From NCBI RefSeq assembly GCF_002150805.1, contig NZ_MTBA01000001.1, positions 186,001 through 250,000 on the forward strand: DNA of 64,000 nucleotides, written 5' to 3'. A program made the position numbers and the translations under genes. Below are positions 27,539 through 36,222 of the stretch, piece after piece (position 1 is the stretch's first letter; every line of letters begins with the position of its first letter). The stretch comes from Oceanospirillum sanctuarii. Lineage in GTDB: Bacteria; Pseudomonadota; Gammaproteobacteria; Pseudomonadales; Halomonadaceae. The notes below the pieces were generated by a model. The model searched no databases, was not told the origin of the DNA, and saw only the letters and a list, made by a program, of their open reading frames with translations.

Positions 27539-28774
27539 ATGTCTGCAACAGATTTAACTCAGTTTGATTTAACCCTGTTTGGTTTAACCCAGGTCGTTAT
27601 TTTGGATGGTGCCCGCACCGCGATAGGCTCTTTTGGTGGCTCCCTGAGCCAGTTTACACCTGCGGAGCTGGGCACTTTTGCGGCTAAAGAAGCGATCAAA
27701 CGCTCTGGTGTACCGGCTAGTGAGATCGACCATTCGGTCTTTGGCCATATCATTACTACCTCACCGCAGGATGTGTACCTTTCCCGTCATATCGCTCTCA
27801 ATGCCGGTTTGCCGGTGGAATCTGCGGCGCTGAATGTAAACCGTCTGTGCGGTTCTTCTGTGCAGTCGCTGATCTCTGCCGCTCAGATGATTGCTGCCGG
27901 TGACAGCCGCATAGCGCTGGCTGGTGGGGCGGAAAGTATGAGTCAGGGGGCGTATCTGCTGCCCAATATGCGCTTTGGTCAGCGTATGGGTGACGGTAAA
28001 ACTCTGGATATGACGCTGGATATTCTGAGTGATCCCTTCGATAGCGGCCACATGGGTATCACCGCAGAAAATATCGCTGGCCGATACGGATACAGCCGTG
28101 AGCAGTTGGATGCCTTCGCTCTGACCAGCCATCAGCGAGCCAGCACCGCGATCAAAGAGGGGCTGTTTGACTCTCAGATTGTGCCGGTAGAAATCCGCCA
28201 TAAACGGGAAACACGTCTGTTTGCAACCGATGAACATGTCAGAGCTGATATTACCGCCGAAGGTCTGGCCAGCCTGAAGCCCGCCTTTAAGAAAGAGGGA
28301 CTGGTAACGGCTGGTAACGCCTCGGGCATTAACGATGGTGCAGCGGCACTGGTGCTGACCTCACAGGCGGAAGCGGAGCGCCGTGGCCTGAAACCCCGTG
28401 CCCGTTTTGTCAGTTACGCCTTTGCCGGTGTTGAGCCGGATGTGATGGGGCTGGGGCCGATTCCTGCGGTGAAGATCGCACTGGAAAAAGCCGGTCTGAC
28501 GGTTGCTGATCTGGATCTGATCGAATCCAACGAAGCTTTTGCCGCCCAAGCGATGGCGGTGACGGAATCCCTCGGACTGGATCCTGCCAAGGTAAACCCT
28601 AATGGCGGTGCCGTGGCTCACGGTCACCCGGTGGGAGCAACCGGTTCCATTATCACCCTGAAAGCCCTTTATGAACTGGAGCGCATCGGTGGTCGTTATG
28701 GCCTTATCACCATGTGTATCGGTGGCGGACAGGGGATTGCGCTGATTGTCGAAAACCTCAAGGAGCGTAACTGA
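27539..28774 (+). CDS. Acetyl-CoA acyltransferase (thiolase)
   Basis: A 411-residue thiolase. The acyl-accepting cysteine is in NRLCGSSVQS, the base histidine in GGAVAHGHPVGATGS, and the second catalytic cysteine in MCIGGGQG. It cleaves 3-ketoacyl-CoA in the last step of beta-oxidation (or condenses two acetyl-CoA). The N-terminus is about 15 residues longer than usual because of a 15-bp tandem repeat (27551-27595) encoding DLTQF/DLTLF/GLTQV. The start has AAGGA 8 bases upstream. Its stop overlaps the next start codon by one base. Confidence 0.95.
   Translation: MSATDLTQFDLTLFGLTQVVILDGARTAIGSFGGSLSQFTPAELGTFAAKEAIKRSGVPASEIDHSVFGHIITTSPQDVYLSRHIALNAGLPVESAALNVNRLCGSSVQSLISAAQMIAAGDSRIALAGGAESMSQGAYLLPNMRFGQRMGDGKTLDMTLDILSDPFDSGHMGITAENIAGRYGYSREQLDAFALTSHQRASTAIKEGLFDSQIVPVEIRHKRETRLFATDEHVRADITAEGLASLKPAFKKEGLVTAGNASGINDGAAALVLTSQAEAERRGLKPRARFVSYAFAGVEPDVMGLGPIPAVKIALEKAGLTVADLDLIESNEAFAAQAMAVTESLGLDPAKVNPNGGAVAHGHPVGATGSIITLKALYELERIGGRYGLITMCIGGGQGIALIVENLKERN
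27551..27595 (+). repeat. Three 15-bp tandem repeats inside the thiolase start
   Basis: Units at 27551-27565, 27566-27580 and 27581-27595 share the pattern GRTTTAACYC-GTTT and encode three related pentapeptides ahead of the conserved thiolase fold, leaving the frame intact. Confidence 0.8.
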
Positions 28775-31113
28775 TGGCTGAACTTCAAATCCGCCGGGTG
28801 GCGGTGATCGGTGCCGGAGTTATGGGCGCTGGCATCGCAGCGCAGGCGGCCAATGCCGGTGCGCAGGTGCTGCTGTTGGATCGCGCCTCTGAAGGCGCGA
28901 ATCCTGTCGAGCGCAGCCAGATCGCTGCTGATGCGTTGGCACGTATGCTAAACGCAGGCTCACGAGGTGCACTGATGTCTGCTGAAGTGGCGGATCGGAT
29001 CTCAGTGGGTAATACCGAGGATCATCTGGCAGAGCTGGCTGATCAGGACTGGATCGTGGAAGCCATTGTCGAGCGCCTGGATATCAAACAGGCGCTGTAC
29101 CGCAAGATCGATCAGGTTCGGGCACCGCACTGCATGGTGTCATCCAATACCTCCACCCTGCCACTGCGTCATCTGCTGGAAGGGATGAGTGAGGGCTTTC
29201 GTAAGCACTTTGTCGTGACTCACTTCTTTAACCCGCCGCGCTATATGCGACTGGTGGAGTTTGTCTCCACGGATGAAACTTCGCCAGAAGGACTGGCGGC
29301 ACTTAAAAGCTTCAACGACAAAGCCATGGGTAAAACCGTGATCACCTGTGCGGATCGCCCGGGCTTTATCGCAAACCGTCTTGGGGTGTACTGGATGCAG
29401 GTTGCCCTTCAGGAAGCGATGGCGCTGGAACTGGATGTGCGTCAGGCCGACCAGATTATGCAGCTGTGTGGTTTCCCTAAGACCGGCGTTTTCGGGCTTT
29501 GGGATCTGTGTGGTATCGACCTCATGCCTGAGGTAACCACAAGCCTCAGTCGTCTGCTGCCGGAAGAAGATGCTTTCCAGCGATACGCCAAGTCACCAGA
29601 CATTATCAGTACCATGATCGAAAACGGCTGGCATGGCCGTAAGGGCAGGGTGCTGCAGGGCTTTTATCGACAGACTCAGGATGAGGCCGGAAATAAACAG
29701 CCGCTCCAGCTGAATCTCGGCAATCTTGAATATCAGCCTCTGGCAGACCTGCCGGACTGGTCGAGCCTCAAGCTCAAACCGGGTGCGCTGCCGGCACTGG
29801 TTCAGACAGAAGATAAGGGCGGCGAATATGCCCGACGTGTGTTGAGTCGGGTTGTGGCCTATGCGGCCTCCCTGTTACCGGATGTGGCGGAGGATATTGA
29901 TGCTATCGATACCGCCATGCGTCTGGGCTACAACTGGCGTTTCGGCCCTTTTGAGCTGAGAGACAAGATAGGCGCTGGAACCTTTGATGCTCTGCTTAAG
30001 AAAGAGCAGAAAGGCGATCCTGATTCTTTTGCCGAAACAGCACCCTGGCTGCAACAGGCCTCAGAAGACCACAAATCAGGTTATTGCACGCTGGAAGGTG
30101 TGGATCATCAGCTAACCAGCCATCAGCTCAATCTGACCGGGGGCTATCAGCCTATTCAGCGTGCTGAAGGCATAGTGCACTGGTCCGATCTGACTCAGGG
30201 TCAAGCGTTGATAGAAGGTCAATTTAGCCGACTCTGGCAGTTGGATGATGAGCTGCTTTGCCTTGAACTCTCCGCCCGAATTAACGCCCTGAGCACCACG
30301 CTGCTGGATGAGCTGGAAGCTGCTTTGGGTCAGGCTATTGAGGGCAATCAGGCCTTATTGATCGCCAGTAGCGGGGCTGTCTTTGCTGCAGGTGCGGATC
30401 TGAAAGAGTTTATGCAGCTGAGAGAGTCCGGAGGCCTGGAAGACTATATCCGTCGTGGACAGCAGCTGTTTCAGCGTATCGAAGCATCGCCGGTGCCTGT
30501 CGTCGCTGCAGTGGCCGGTAAGGCGCTCGGCGGTGGGGTAGAGCTGCTGATGCACTGTCATCATGTGCAGCTGGCGGCAGAAGCTCAGTTGGGGCTGGTG
30601 GAAGCTCAGGTGGGGATTGTTCCCGGCTGGGGTGGCTGTAAAAAGCTGTTGGCTCACTCAAGTCGGCTGATGGGGGCTGATCGGGCGATTGAACACTGCT
30701 TTAACACCCTGAGATCTGCCCGGGTCAGTTACTCCGCTTTGGAGGCGCAGGCGCTGGGCTTTGTCTCAGAACGCAGCGATGTCAGCATGAACGCCGATCG
30801 TCTGCTGGGGGATGCTATTGCTGTTGCCCGATCACTTAAAGCCAAAGGTGAGACGGTCACTGTTGACTCTGAGTTACCGGTTTTGACCGCTTTCCAGCCT
30901 GAAGCGATCTCGGGTCAAACCTCTGAACAAACCACCTATCAGGAGCATCTGGAGCAGTCATTATTGTGCCTGCTGAATCAGGCGAGCAGTGAAGGCTGGT
31001 ATCAGGCATTTGATGAGCTGGAGCTTGCGACTGATCTCAAGCTGGCGCAGCAGGAGGGCTGTCTTGCCCGCATGCTGCACCTGTTATCCACCGGAAAGCC
31101 CCTGCAAAACTAA
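28774..31113 (+). CDS. 3-hydroxyacyl-CoA dehydrogenase / enoyl-CoA hydratase fusion (FadN-like order)
   Basis: A 779-residue bifunctional beta-oxidation enzyme. The dehydrogenase comes first: Rossmann motif AVIGAGVMGAGIAAQA, catalytic region THFFNPPRYMRL, then RPGFIANRLG and a helical C-terminal domain. The crotonase domain comes last (about 480-680), with FAAGADLKEF and the glutamate in GLVEAQVGIVPGWGG. This order is the reverse of E. coli FadB and like Bacillus FadN or plant-type fusions. It hydrates enoyl-CoA and oxidises 3-hydroxyacyl-CoA with NAD. Coupled to the thiolase by a one-base overlap. Confidence 0.94.
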   Translation: MAELQIRRVAVIGAGVMGAGIAAQAANAGAQVLLLDRASEGANPVERSQIAADALARMLNAGSRGALMSAEVADRISVGNTEDHLAELADQDWIVEAIVERLDIKQALYRKIDQVRAPHCMVSSNTSTLPLRHLLEGMSEGFRKHFVVTHFFNPPRYMRLVEFVSTDETSPEGLAALKSFNDKAMGKTVITCADRPGFIANRLGVYWMQVALQEAMALELDVRQADQIMQLCGFPKTGVFGLWDLCGIDLMPEVTTSLSRLLPEEDAFQRYAKSPDIISTMIENGWHGRKGRVLQGFYRQTQDEAGNKQPLQLNLGNLEYQPLADLPDWSSLKLKPGALPALVQTEDKGGEYARRVLSRVVAYAASLLPDVAEDIDAIDTAMRLGYNWRFGPFELRDKIGAGTFDALLKKEQKGDPDSFAETAPWLQQASEDHKSGYCTLEGVDHQLTSHQLNLTGGYQPIQRAEGIVHWSDLTQGQALIEGQFSRLWQLDDELLCLELSARINALSTTLLDELEAALGQAIEGNQALLIASSGAVFAAGADLKEFMQLRESGGLEDYIRRGQQLFQRIEASPVPVVAAVAGKALGGGVELLMHCHHVQLAAEAQLGLVEAQVGIVPGWGGCKKLLAHSSRLMGADRAIEHCFNTLRSARVSYSALEAQALGFVSERSDVSMNADRLLGDAIAVARSLKAKGETVTVDSELPVLTAFQPEAISGQTSEQTTYQEHLEQSLLCLLNQASSEGWYQAFDELELATDLKLAQQEGCLARMLHLLSTGKPLQN

Positions 31114-31145
31114 GGTGAGATAACCTGTGGGGTTTTGATCAATTT

Positions 31146-31183
31146 GGCCGTTTCGGTCAATAAAAACGACCGTTACGGCCATT
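31146..31183 (+). promoter_or_regulatory. Direct-repeat operator upstream of acyl-CoA ligase
   Basis: GGCC-N6-GTCAAT (31146-31161) and GACC-N6-GCCATT (31168-31183), 22 bp apart. This matches the element at 26120-26157 in sequence and spacing. The right half overlaps a possible -35 box (TTGTTC, 31182-31187), the position of an AraC-type activator. Confidence 0.65.
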
Positions 31184-31287
31184 GTTCGCACCGATCAGGC
31201 GTTATTAACTAGCTGACGCCTGTTCTGAAAAAACTCTTATAACGATTCTTTTAATACAAAAACAATAAGTAAGAAGAGAGGTGTCGC

Positions 31288-32877
31288 ATGTCGACCATGG
31301 ATATGGCTCAAGTAATTGCCCGTGCTACCCGCAACACCATCGGCGATGGTCTGGAACGCTCCGCCCGCCGAAATAATACCAAGATAGCTCTGCAGTATGC
31401 GGACCGTCGATGGAGCTTTTCAGAACTGAATTTGGCTGTTAATCGTGTGGCGAACCACCTGATTGCAGCGGGTCTGGATAAAGGTGATCGCGTTGCCGCT
31501 TACGGTAAAAACTCCGATGCTTACCTGCTGCTTTTCCTCGCCTGCGCCAAAGCGGGTCTGATTCATGTACCGGTGAATTTTGCGCTGGTAAAAGAGGAGC
31601 TCCTCTATGTGCTGAATCAGTCCGGCGCTAAAGCCCTGTTTTCTGACTCCAGCCTGAAAGCCCATATTGATGAGGTTTATGATCAGGTTGATCTGACCCT
31701 GCATGGCAGTCTGCATGCCGCTGACCCTGCTGCAACCTCTGATGAAAAGCTGGATATTCTGACGGTTGCTCTGGATTCATCTCTGAATTCTGCCGCGCCG
31801 GAACGTGAACTGAGTGATAGTGATGTGGTGCAGATTCTCTACACTTCCGGCACCACCTCGGATCCGAAAGGTGCCATGCATACCCATCGCTCCCTGATGT
31901 CGGAATACGCCAGTTGTATTAATCATCTGGATATCGCACCGGATGATCGTGGACTGGCTGCGCTGCCGCTGTATCACTCTGCTCAGATGCATGTGTTCAG
32001 TATGCCTGCGCTGTTGTCAGGCTCCTTCTCCTACCTGATCGATACCCCAACACCAGACCTGATTCTGAAACTGCTGAAAGAGGAGAAACTGAACTCCTTC
32101 TTTGCACCGCCAACGGTCTGGATCGCCCTGCTGCGTCATGCCGATTTTGTAGATGCTGAGCTGCAACATCTGCAGAAACTCTATTACGGCGCATCCATCA
32201 TGCCGGAGCCCATTGTGCATGAGCTGGAGCAGCGTCTGCCGGAGTCCGGTCTGTATAACTGCTATGGCCAGAGCGAGATTGCACCTTTGGCTACAGTTCT
32301 GACACCGGCGGAGCACAAGGCCCGCCCGAGTTCCTGTGGTCGTCCTGTGTCTTCGGTGTGCACCCGTATTGTTGATCCTGTCAGCGGGGAAGATTGTGCG
32401 CCGGGGCAACAGGGGGAATTAGTGCATCAGTCACCGCATCTGATGGTGGGTTACTGGAATAAACCGGAAGAGACAGCAGAAGCCTTTAAAGATGGCTGGT
32501 TCCATTCCGGTGATCTGGGGATTCAGGATGAAGAAGGCTTTATCTATATCGTCGACCGCATCAAGGATGTGGTGAATACCGGTGGTGTGCTGGTGGCCAG
32601 TCGCGATGTGGAAGAAGCCCTCTACACGCATCCATCCATCGCTGAGGTTGCTGTCATCGGTGTGCCGGATGAGAAGTGGATCGAAGCGATTGCCGCTGTG
32701 GTGGTGCTGAAGCCGGATGTCGATGTTGATGAGACGGTGCTGATCAGTCACGCCAAAGAGCATCTGGCGGCTTTCAAGGTGCCAAAACAGGTGCACTTTG
32801 TTGAACAGCTACCGAAGAACACTGCAGGAAAATTACTCAAGCGAACCCTGAGAGATCAGTTTGCTCAGTCCGCCTGA
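31288..32877 (+). CDS. Acyl-CoA synthetase (AMP-binding ligase)
   Basis: A 529-residue ANL-superfamily ligase that activates a carboxylic acid to its CoA thioester through an acyl-adenylate. Motifs are the P-loop LYTSGTTSDPKGAMHTH, YNCYGQSEIAP, the ribose-binding aspartate in HSGDLGIQDEEGF, the hinge VDRIKD, and the catalytic lysine in KNTAGKLLKRTLR. It feeds the beta-oxidation operon just upstream. It has its own promoter region with AraC-type repeats. A hairpin lies 49 bp past its end. Chain-length preference is not evident. Confidence 0.94.
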   Translation: MSTMDMAQVIARATRNTIGDGLERSARRNNTKIALQYADRRWSFSELNLAVNRVANHLIAAGLDKGDRVAAYGKNSDAYLLLFLACAKAGLIHVPVNFALVKEELLYVLNQSGAKALFSDSSLKAHIDEVYDQVDLTLHGSLHAADPAATSDEKLDILTVALDSSLNSAAPERELSDSDVVQILYTSGTTSDPKGAMHTHRSLMSEYASCINHLDIAPDDRGLAALPLYHSAQMHVFSMPALLSGSFSYLIDTPTPDLILKLLKEEKLNSFFAPPTVWIALLRHADFVDAELQHLQKLYYGASIMPEPIVHELEQRLPESGLYNCYGQSEIAPLATVLTPAEHKARPSSCGRPVSSVCTRIVDPVSGEDCAPGQQGELVHQSPHLMVGYWNKPEETAEAFKDGWFHSGDLGIQDEEGFIYIVDRIKDVVNTGGVLVASRDVEEALYTHPSIAEVAVIGVPDEKWIEAIAAVVVLKPDVDVDETVLISHAKEHLAAFKVPKQVHFVEQLPKNTAGKLLKRTLRDQFAQSA

Positions 32878-32925
32878 TCCGGCTTTCAAATTGATCTTAT
32901 AGAACCTCTGTTTGACGTTTTACCC

Positions 32926-32947
32926 GCTCACTGTGACTGCAGTGAGC
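32926..32947 (+). terminator. Hairpin between acyl-CoA ligase and binding-protein genes
   Basis: GCTCACTG/CAGTGAGC perfect 8-bp stem with six-base loop followed by only TTT; a weak terminator or attenuator. Confidence 0.5.
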
Positions 32948-33010
32948 TTTGTACGCGCAAGAACTGATAAAACAACCTTAAAAACAACAACAAGAACAAA
33001 GGAAGACCCT

Positions 33011-34249
33011 ATGCGTTTAAAACTGAAACAAGGATTTAACCTGAAACAGCTTTCTGCTGGCGTGCTTTCTGCTCTGGCTATCTCCTCCGGTGCCCACGCC
33101 GCTGGTATGTCTGATAATGAAGTCCGCATTGGTTATATCGCTGATATGTCCGGCACCTACAGTCCGTTGGCAGGCCCGAACGGCCTGATAGCAGCCAAAA
33201 TGGCAATCGCGGACTTTGGTGGCAAGGTGAATGGCAAGAAGATCACCATTGTTGCTGCGGATGATCAGAATAAGCCGGATATCGGTGCCAATAAGGTTCG
33301 TCAGTGGATCGATACCGATAATATTGATCTGGTGGCGGGTATGGTTTCCTCTGCGGTGACCATCGCCGTGAACAAGGTAGTGGAAGCCAAGGGCAAGCTG
33401 TCGATTGTTTCCGGTTCGGCCTCTTCATCGATTACCAACCAGTACTGCACGCCGAACTCGGTGCATTACGTTTATGATACTTACGCGCTGGCCCATGGAA
33501 CAGGCGAGGCTGTGGTAAAAGAGGGCGGCGATAGCTGGTTCTTCCTGACCGCAGATTATGCCTTTGGTCATGCGATGGAAGGTGATGTTTCAGCGGTTGT
33601 GAAAGGCAGTGGTGGTCAGGTCGTTGGCGGTGTTCGTCACCCGTTAGCAACCAGTGATTTCTCCTCATTTATTCTGCAGGCGCAGGCATCCGGAGCCAAG
33701 ATTGTGGGTCTGGCCAATGCCGGTGCTGACACCATCAATGCCCTGAAAACGGCAAAAGAGTTTGGTGTTGTTGAGTCCGGCCAGAAACTGGCGGGGCTTC
33801 TGGTCTTCCTGCATGACGTGAAGAGTCTGGGCCTTGAAACAACGCAGGGACTTCAGCTGACCACAGGTTTCTACTGGGATCGCACTCCAGAAACCCGCGC
33901 CTGGTCGAAGCGCTTTTTTGAAGAAACCGGTTCCATGCCAACGATGGTACACGCAGGTATCTACTCATCCACCATGCACTATCTGAACTCGGTGCAACGT
34001 ACCGGTACAGATGCAGCAGACGCTGTGCTAGCAGATATGAAGAAGAATCCAATCAATGACTTCTTCGCAACCAACGGACGCATCCGTGATGATGGCCGCA
34101 TGATCCACGATATGTATCTGGCAGAGGTGAAAAAGCCATCTGAATCAAATGGCGAGTGGGATCTGTTTAAGATTCTGCGCACCATTCCGGCTGATCAGGC
34201 GTTTCGTCCATTGGCGGAATCCAAGTGCCGACTGGTTGCCGGTCGCTGA
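33011..34249 (+). CDS. Branched-chain-amino-acid-type ABC transporter substrate-binding protein
   Basis: A 412-residue periplasmic type-I binding protein (LivJ/Peripla_BP_6 family). A signal peptide ends at SGAHAAGMSDNEV, and the mature part opens with VRIGYIADMSGTYSPLAGPNG. The start is the ATG at 33011 with AAGGAAG 5 bases upstream; an upstream in-frame extension is unsupported. No Liv-type permease or ATPase genes are nearby. The gene sits directly after an acyl-CoA ligase, so it may bind a carboxylic acid or aromatic/aliphatic substrate for that pathway and rely on distant permeases. A terminator follows. Confidence 0.9.
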   Translation: MRLKLKQGFNLKQLSAGVLSALAISSGAHAAGMSDNEVRIGYIADMSGTYSPLAGPNGLIAAKMAIADFGGKVNGKKITIVAADDQNKPDIGANKVRQWIDTDNIDLVAGMVSSAVTIAVNKVVEAKGKLSIVSGSASSSITNQYCTPNSVHYVYDTYALAHGTGEAVVKEGGDSWFFLTADYAFGHAMEGDVSAVVKGSGGQVVGGVRHPLATSDFSSFILQAQASGAKIVGLANAGADTINALKTAKEFGVVESGQKLAGLLVFLHDVKSLGLETTQGLQLTTGFYWDRTPETRAWSKRFFEETGSMPTMVHAGIYSSTMHYLNSVQRTGTDAADAVLADMKKNPINDFFATNGRIRDDGRMIHDMYLAEVKKPSESNGEWDLFKILRTIPADQAFRPLAESKCRLVAGR

Positions 34250-34336
34250 TGGTTGATCACTAAAAGCGTCAGATCGTTCAAAGCATTAACTCGTTAGTCC
34301 ACCTTTTTTATCCGGACAGGGATGTCCACCTTGATA

Positions 34337-34373
34337 AAGCCCGACTGCTGATCATTGGCAGTCGGGCTTCTTT
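34337..34373 (+). terminator. Terminator after the binding-protein gene
   Basis: AAGCCCGACTGC (34337-34348) pairs with GCAGTCGGGCTT (34358-34369), followed by TTTC. Confidence 0.88.
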
Positions 34374-34496
34374 CATTATGGAATTAACCGATGCTGGGCA
34401 GACGGAATATTTCTTGCTGGAAGTTCTGACGTACAGAAAAGCGGCAATCCTTGCTATTTAAGGTTTGTGAGTTTGTTATCGAAGAAGGAGCTTACG

Positions 34497-35024
34497 ATGC
34501 GAATTGAGACCGATCAGAACCTGGCACATCGCTTTGAACCCACTCAGCTAAAGAGTCTGGATGAGCTGCCGGATAAAACCTTCCGTCAGATTGTTGAAAG
34601 TAATCTGAGTTTTCTCCAATCCCGATATCAGCAGATAGAAAACTATCAGGGCAATCCTGTTAATAATACCTACGCAGAAGTTGTTGTTCGTGGTCAGGTG
34701 GTGGCTACGATTGATAACAATGGTTATCTCTCAACCAGTAATGCATTTCATGCCCAGCATCAGCTTTTAGCTGCTGCAGGCCTTAATCCTCCGGGAGTGG
34801 CTAAAGGGCCTGAACTGGCACGGGCGAGAGCAGAGATGATTGCTCAGTTGAGCGGTGGCTATATCCGTAAGAGTGAGGATGCGATGGATCAGGCGGATTA
34901 CGAGGCAGCGGTAAAACCTTCGTTATCTGTAAATACCGAAATGATGATGCAGGATCCGCTGTTTCTTAACATGATGAAGTTTGAGAAAGCCCGGGAGATT
35001 TTTGCCAGCCGTCAGACTGGCTGA
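34497..35024 (+). CDS. Conserved-looking protein of unknown function
   Basis: A soluble 175-residue protein I do not recognise. The start is the ATG at 34497 (MRIETDQN), with AAGGAG 7 bases upstream. The first half is charged and helical (SFLQSRYQQIENYQ). The middle has a short beta-rich stretch (YAEVVVRGQVVATIDNNGYL), and the C-terminal part is helical and methionine-rich. No signal peptide, membrane segment or cysteine is seen. It stands alone between the binding-protein terminator and the convergent Nudix-like gene. Confidence 0.75.
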   Translation: MRIETDQNLAHRFEPTQLKSLDELPDKTFRQIVESNLSFLQSRYQQIENYQGNPVNNTYAEVVVRGQVVATIDNNGYLSTSNAFHAQHQLLAAAGLNPPGVAKGPELARARAEMIAQLSGGYIRKSEDAMDQADYEAAVKPSLSVNTEMMMQDPLFLNMMKFEKAREIFASRQTG

Positions 35025-35038
35025 TCAGATTCACTGGG

Positions 35039-35449
35039 TCACAGAAGCTGGTCGCTGATCTTTTTAGCGAGTGAGGCATCTCCCAGATGCAGAGCTAATT
35101 TGCTGACTTTGATCCATTTACGTCGACGCTGACCGGCTTCCGGCCAGCGTTTCAGCTCCTTACGGACTTTCAGCGGGTAGAGTTTCAGATTGCGATGTAG
35201 CTGTTTCCTGAGCGAGCAGGTGCTATGTCTGAAGCTTTGCTTTCTGCTGGCGCGACCCAAGACGCCAGCTTCTTCATAGGCTTCAAGCTGAGCCACATCC
35301 GCGTCGCTCAGTTTCTTTTCCGGCTTCCCTGTCGGCACAATCCAATAGCCGCGTTTTCGGGACGTGATCAGGCAGATCTGCAGGCCTTTCTTTTTGTGAT
35401 AGCGAATCGGCAGTGCAGCAATTTTTAAACGCCCCTTTTTCTTTGCCAT
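35039..35449 (-). CDS. Degenerate Nudix (DIPP-like) protein
   Basis: A 136-residue basic protein with a DIPP-type Nudix fold signature: AALPIRYHKKKG, then a Nudix box GKPEKKLSDADVAQLEAYEE, ending AGV. The box keeps Gly1, Glu16, Glu19, Glu20 and Gly22 but lacks Glu7 and Arg15 (Leu at both). Activity may therefore be altered. DIPP-type Nudix enzymes cleave inositol pyrophosphates, diadenosine polyphosphates and, in eukaryotes, inorganic polyphosphate. It is the last gene of the RHH-CHAD-ParA run, 23 bp past the ParA-like gene. Confidence 0.78.
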   Translation of the reverse strand: MAKKKGRLKIAALPIRYHKKKGLQICLITSRKRGYWIVPTGKPEKKLSDADVAQLEAYEEAGVLGRASRKQSFRHSTCSLRKQLHRNLKLYPLKVRKELKRWPEAGQRRRKWIKVSKLALHLGDASLAKKISDQLL

Positions 35450-35472
35450 GGTCAGCTTCCCTGCTTATCCGC

Positions 35473-36222
35473 TCAGAGTTTCTTCAGCTTGCGTGAAATC
35501 TCCTGCCAGAGTTCCTCATAGGCCTGTCCACCGGCAGATCTCGCGGCAAAGCAGCTGACAGGGGATCTGTGTTCACCCATTTTTTCGATGTCGGTAGAGA
35601 AGGGAATAAGGGTGTCCAGCAGACGGGGGGTATCGTCCTGCATGCGCTCAATGGTGCTCTTATGCAGTTGCTTCTGGCGCTGAACCATAGAGAAGAAAGG
35701 GTAAATCATCTTAGTCGGTAAGCCATGTTTACCGAAGAAGTCCTGCAGTTGCTCATAGGTGCGTTCAGAGAGTGTTGTCGGAATCACAGGAACAACGATC
35801 ATATTGGCGGCGTGGAACACCGCTTCGCTCAGGTAGCTCAGGGTCGGTGGGCAATCGAGGACAATCAGGTCGTACTCTTTTTTCAGGCCTTTTAGTACCC
35901 GTTTAAGGCGAAGCTCCCGTTTACCCTGATCGCTCAGTAAGGCATCAAAATGGCGGAAGGATTCGTGGGCGGGAATGATATCCAGATGTTCAAAATCTGA
36001 GGCTTTGATCTGTTTCAGCAGCTGTTCATAGGTTTTGAAGAAACGCTTACCCCAGTTCTTTTTGCTTGGGCGCACACGGAAGTAAAAAGATGATGCGCCC
36101 TGTGAGTCCAGGTCAATCAGAAGGGTGCGATAACCCGCCTGAGCCGCCAGATAAGCCAGGTTTACGGAGGAGGCGGTTTTTCCTACGCCACCTTTAATGC
36201 TGTAGCAGGCCAGTGTTTTCAT
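35473..36222 (-). CDS. ParA/MinD-like ATPase, non-plasmid type
   Basis: A 249-residue deviant-Walker ATPase: KGGVGKTASSVNLA (Walker A', signature lysine present), LLIDLDSQGASS (A box), and LIVLDCPPTLS (Walker B). Its C-terminus is basic (ISRKLKKL). Such proteins form gradients on the nucleoid and position chromosomes, plasmids or protein cargos. No ParB or parS-like repeats are seen. It overlaps the CHAD-domain gene by four bases and follows a ribbon-helix-helix gene. This suggests a cargo-positioning ATPase whose cargo is marked by the CHAD protein. Confidence 0.9.
   Translation of the reverse strand: MKTLACYSIKGGVGKTASSVNLAYLAAQAGYRTLLIDLDSQGASSFYFRVRPSKKNWGKRFFKTYEQLLKQIKASDFEHLDIIPAHESFRHFDALLSDQGKRELRLKRVLKGLKKEYDLIVLDCPPTLSYLSEAVFHAANMIVVPVIPTTLSERTYEQLQDFFGKHGLPTKMIYPFFSMVQRQKQLHKSTIERMQDDTPRLLDTLIPFSTDIEKMGEHRSPVSCFAARSAGGQAYEELWQEISRKLKKL

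Noticed and set aside
35473-36222. Plasmid or chromosome partition locus
   Set aside because: No ParB gene, no parS-like repeats and no replication gene are near; the neighbours are CHAD and Nudix genes.
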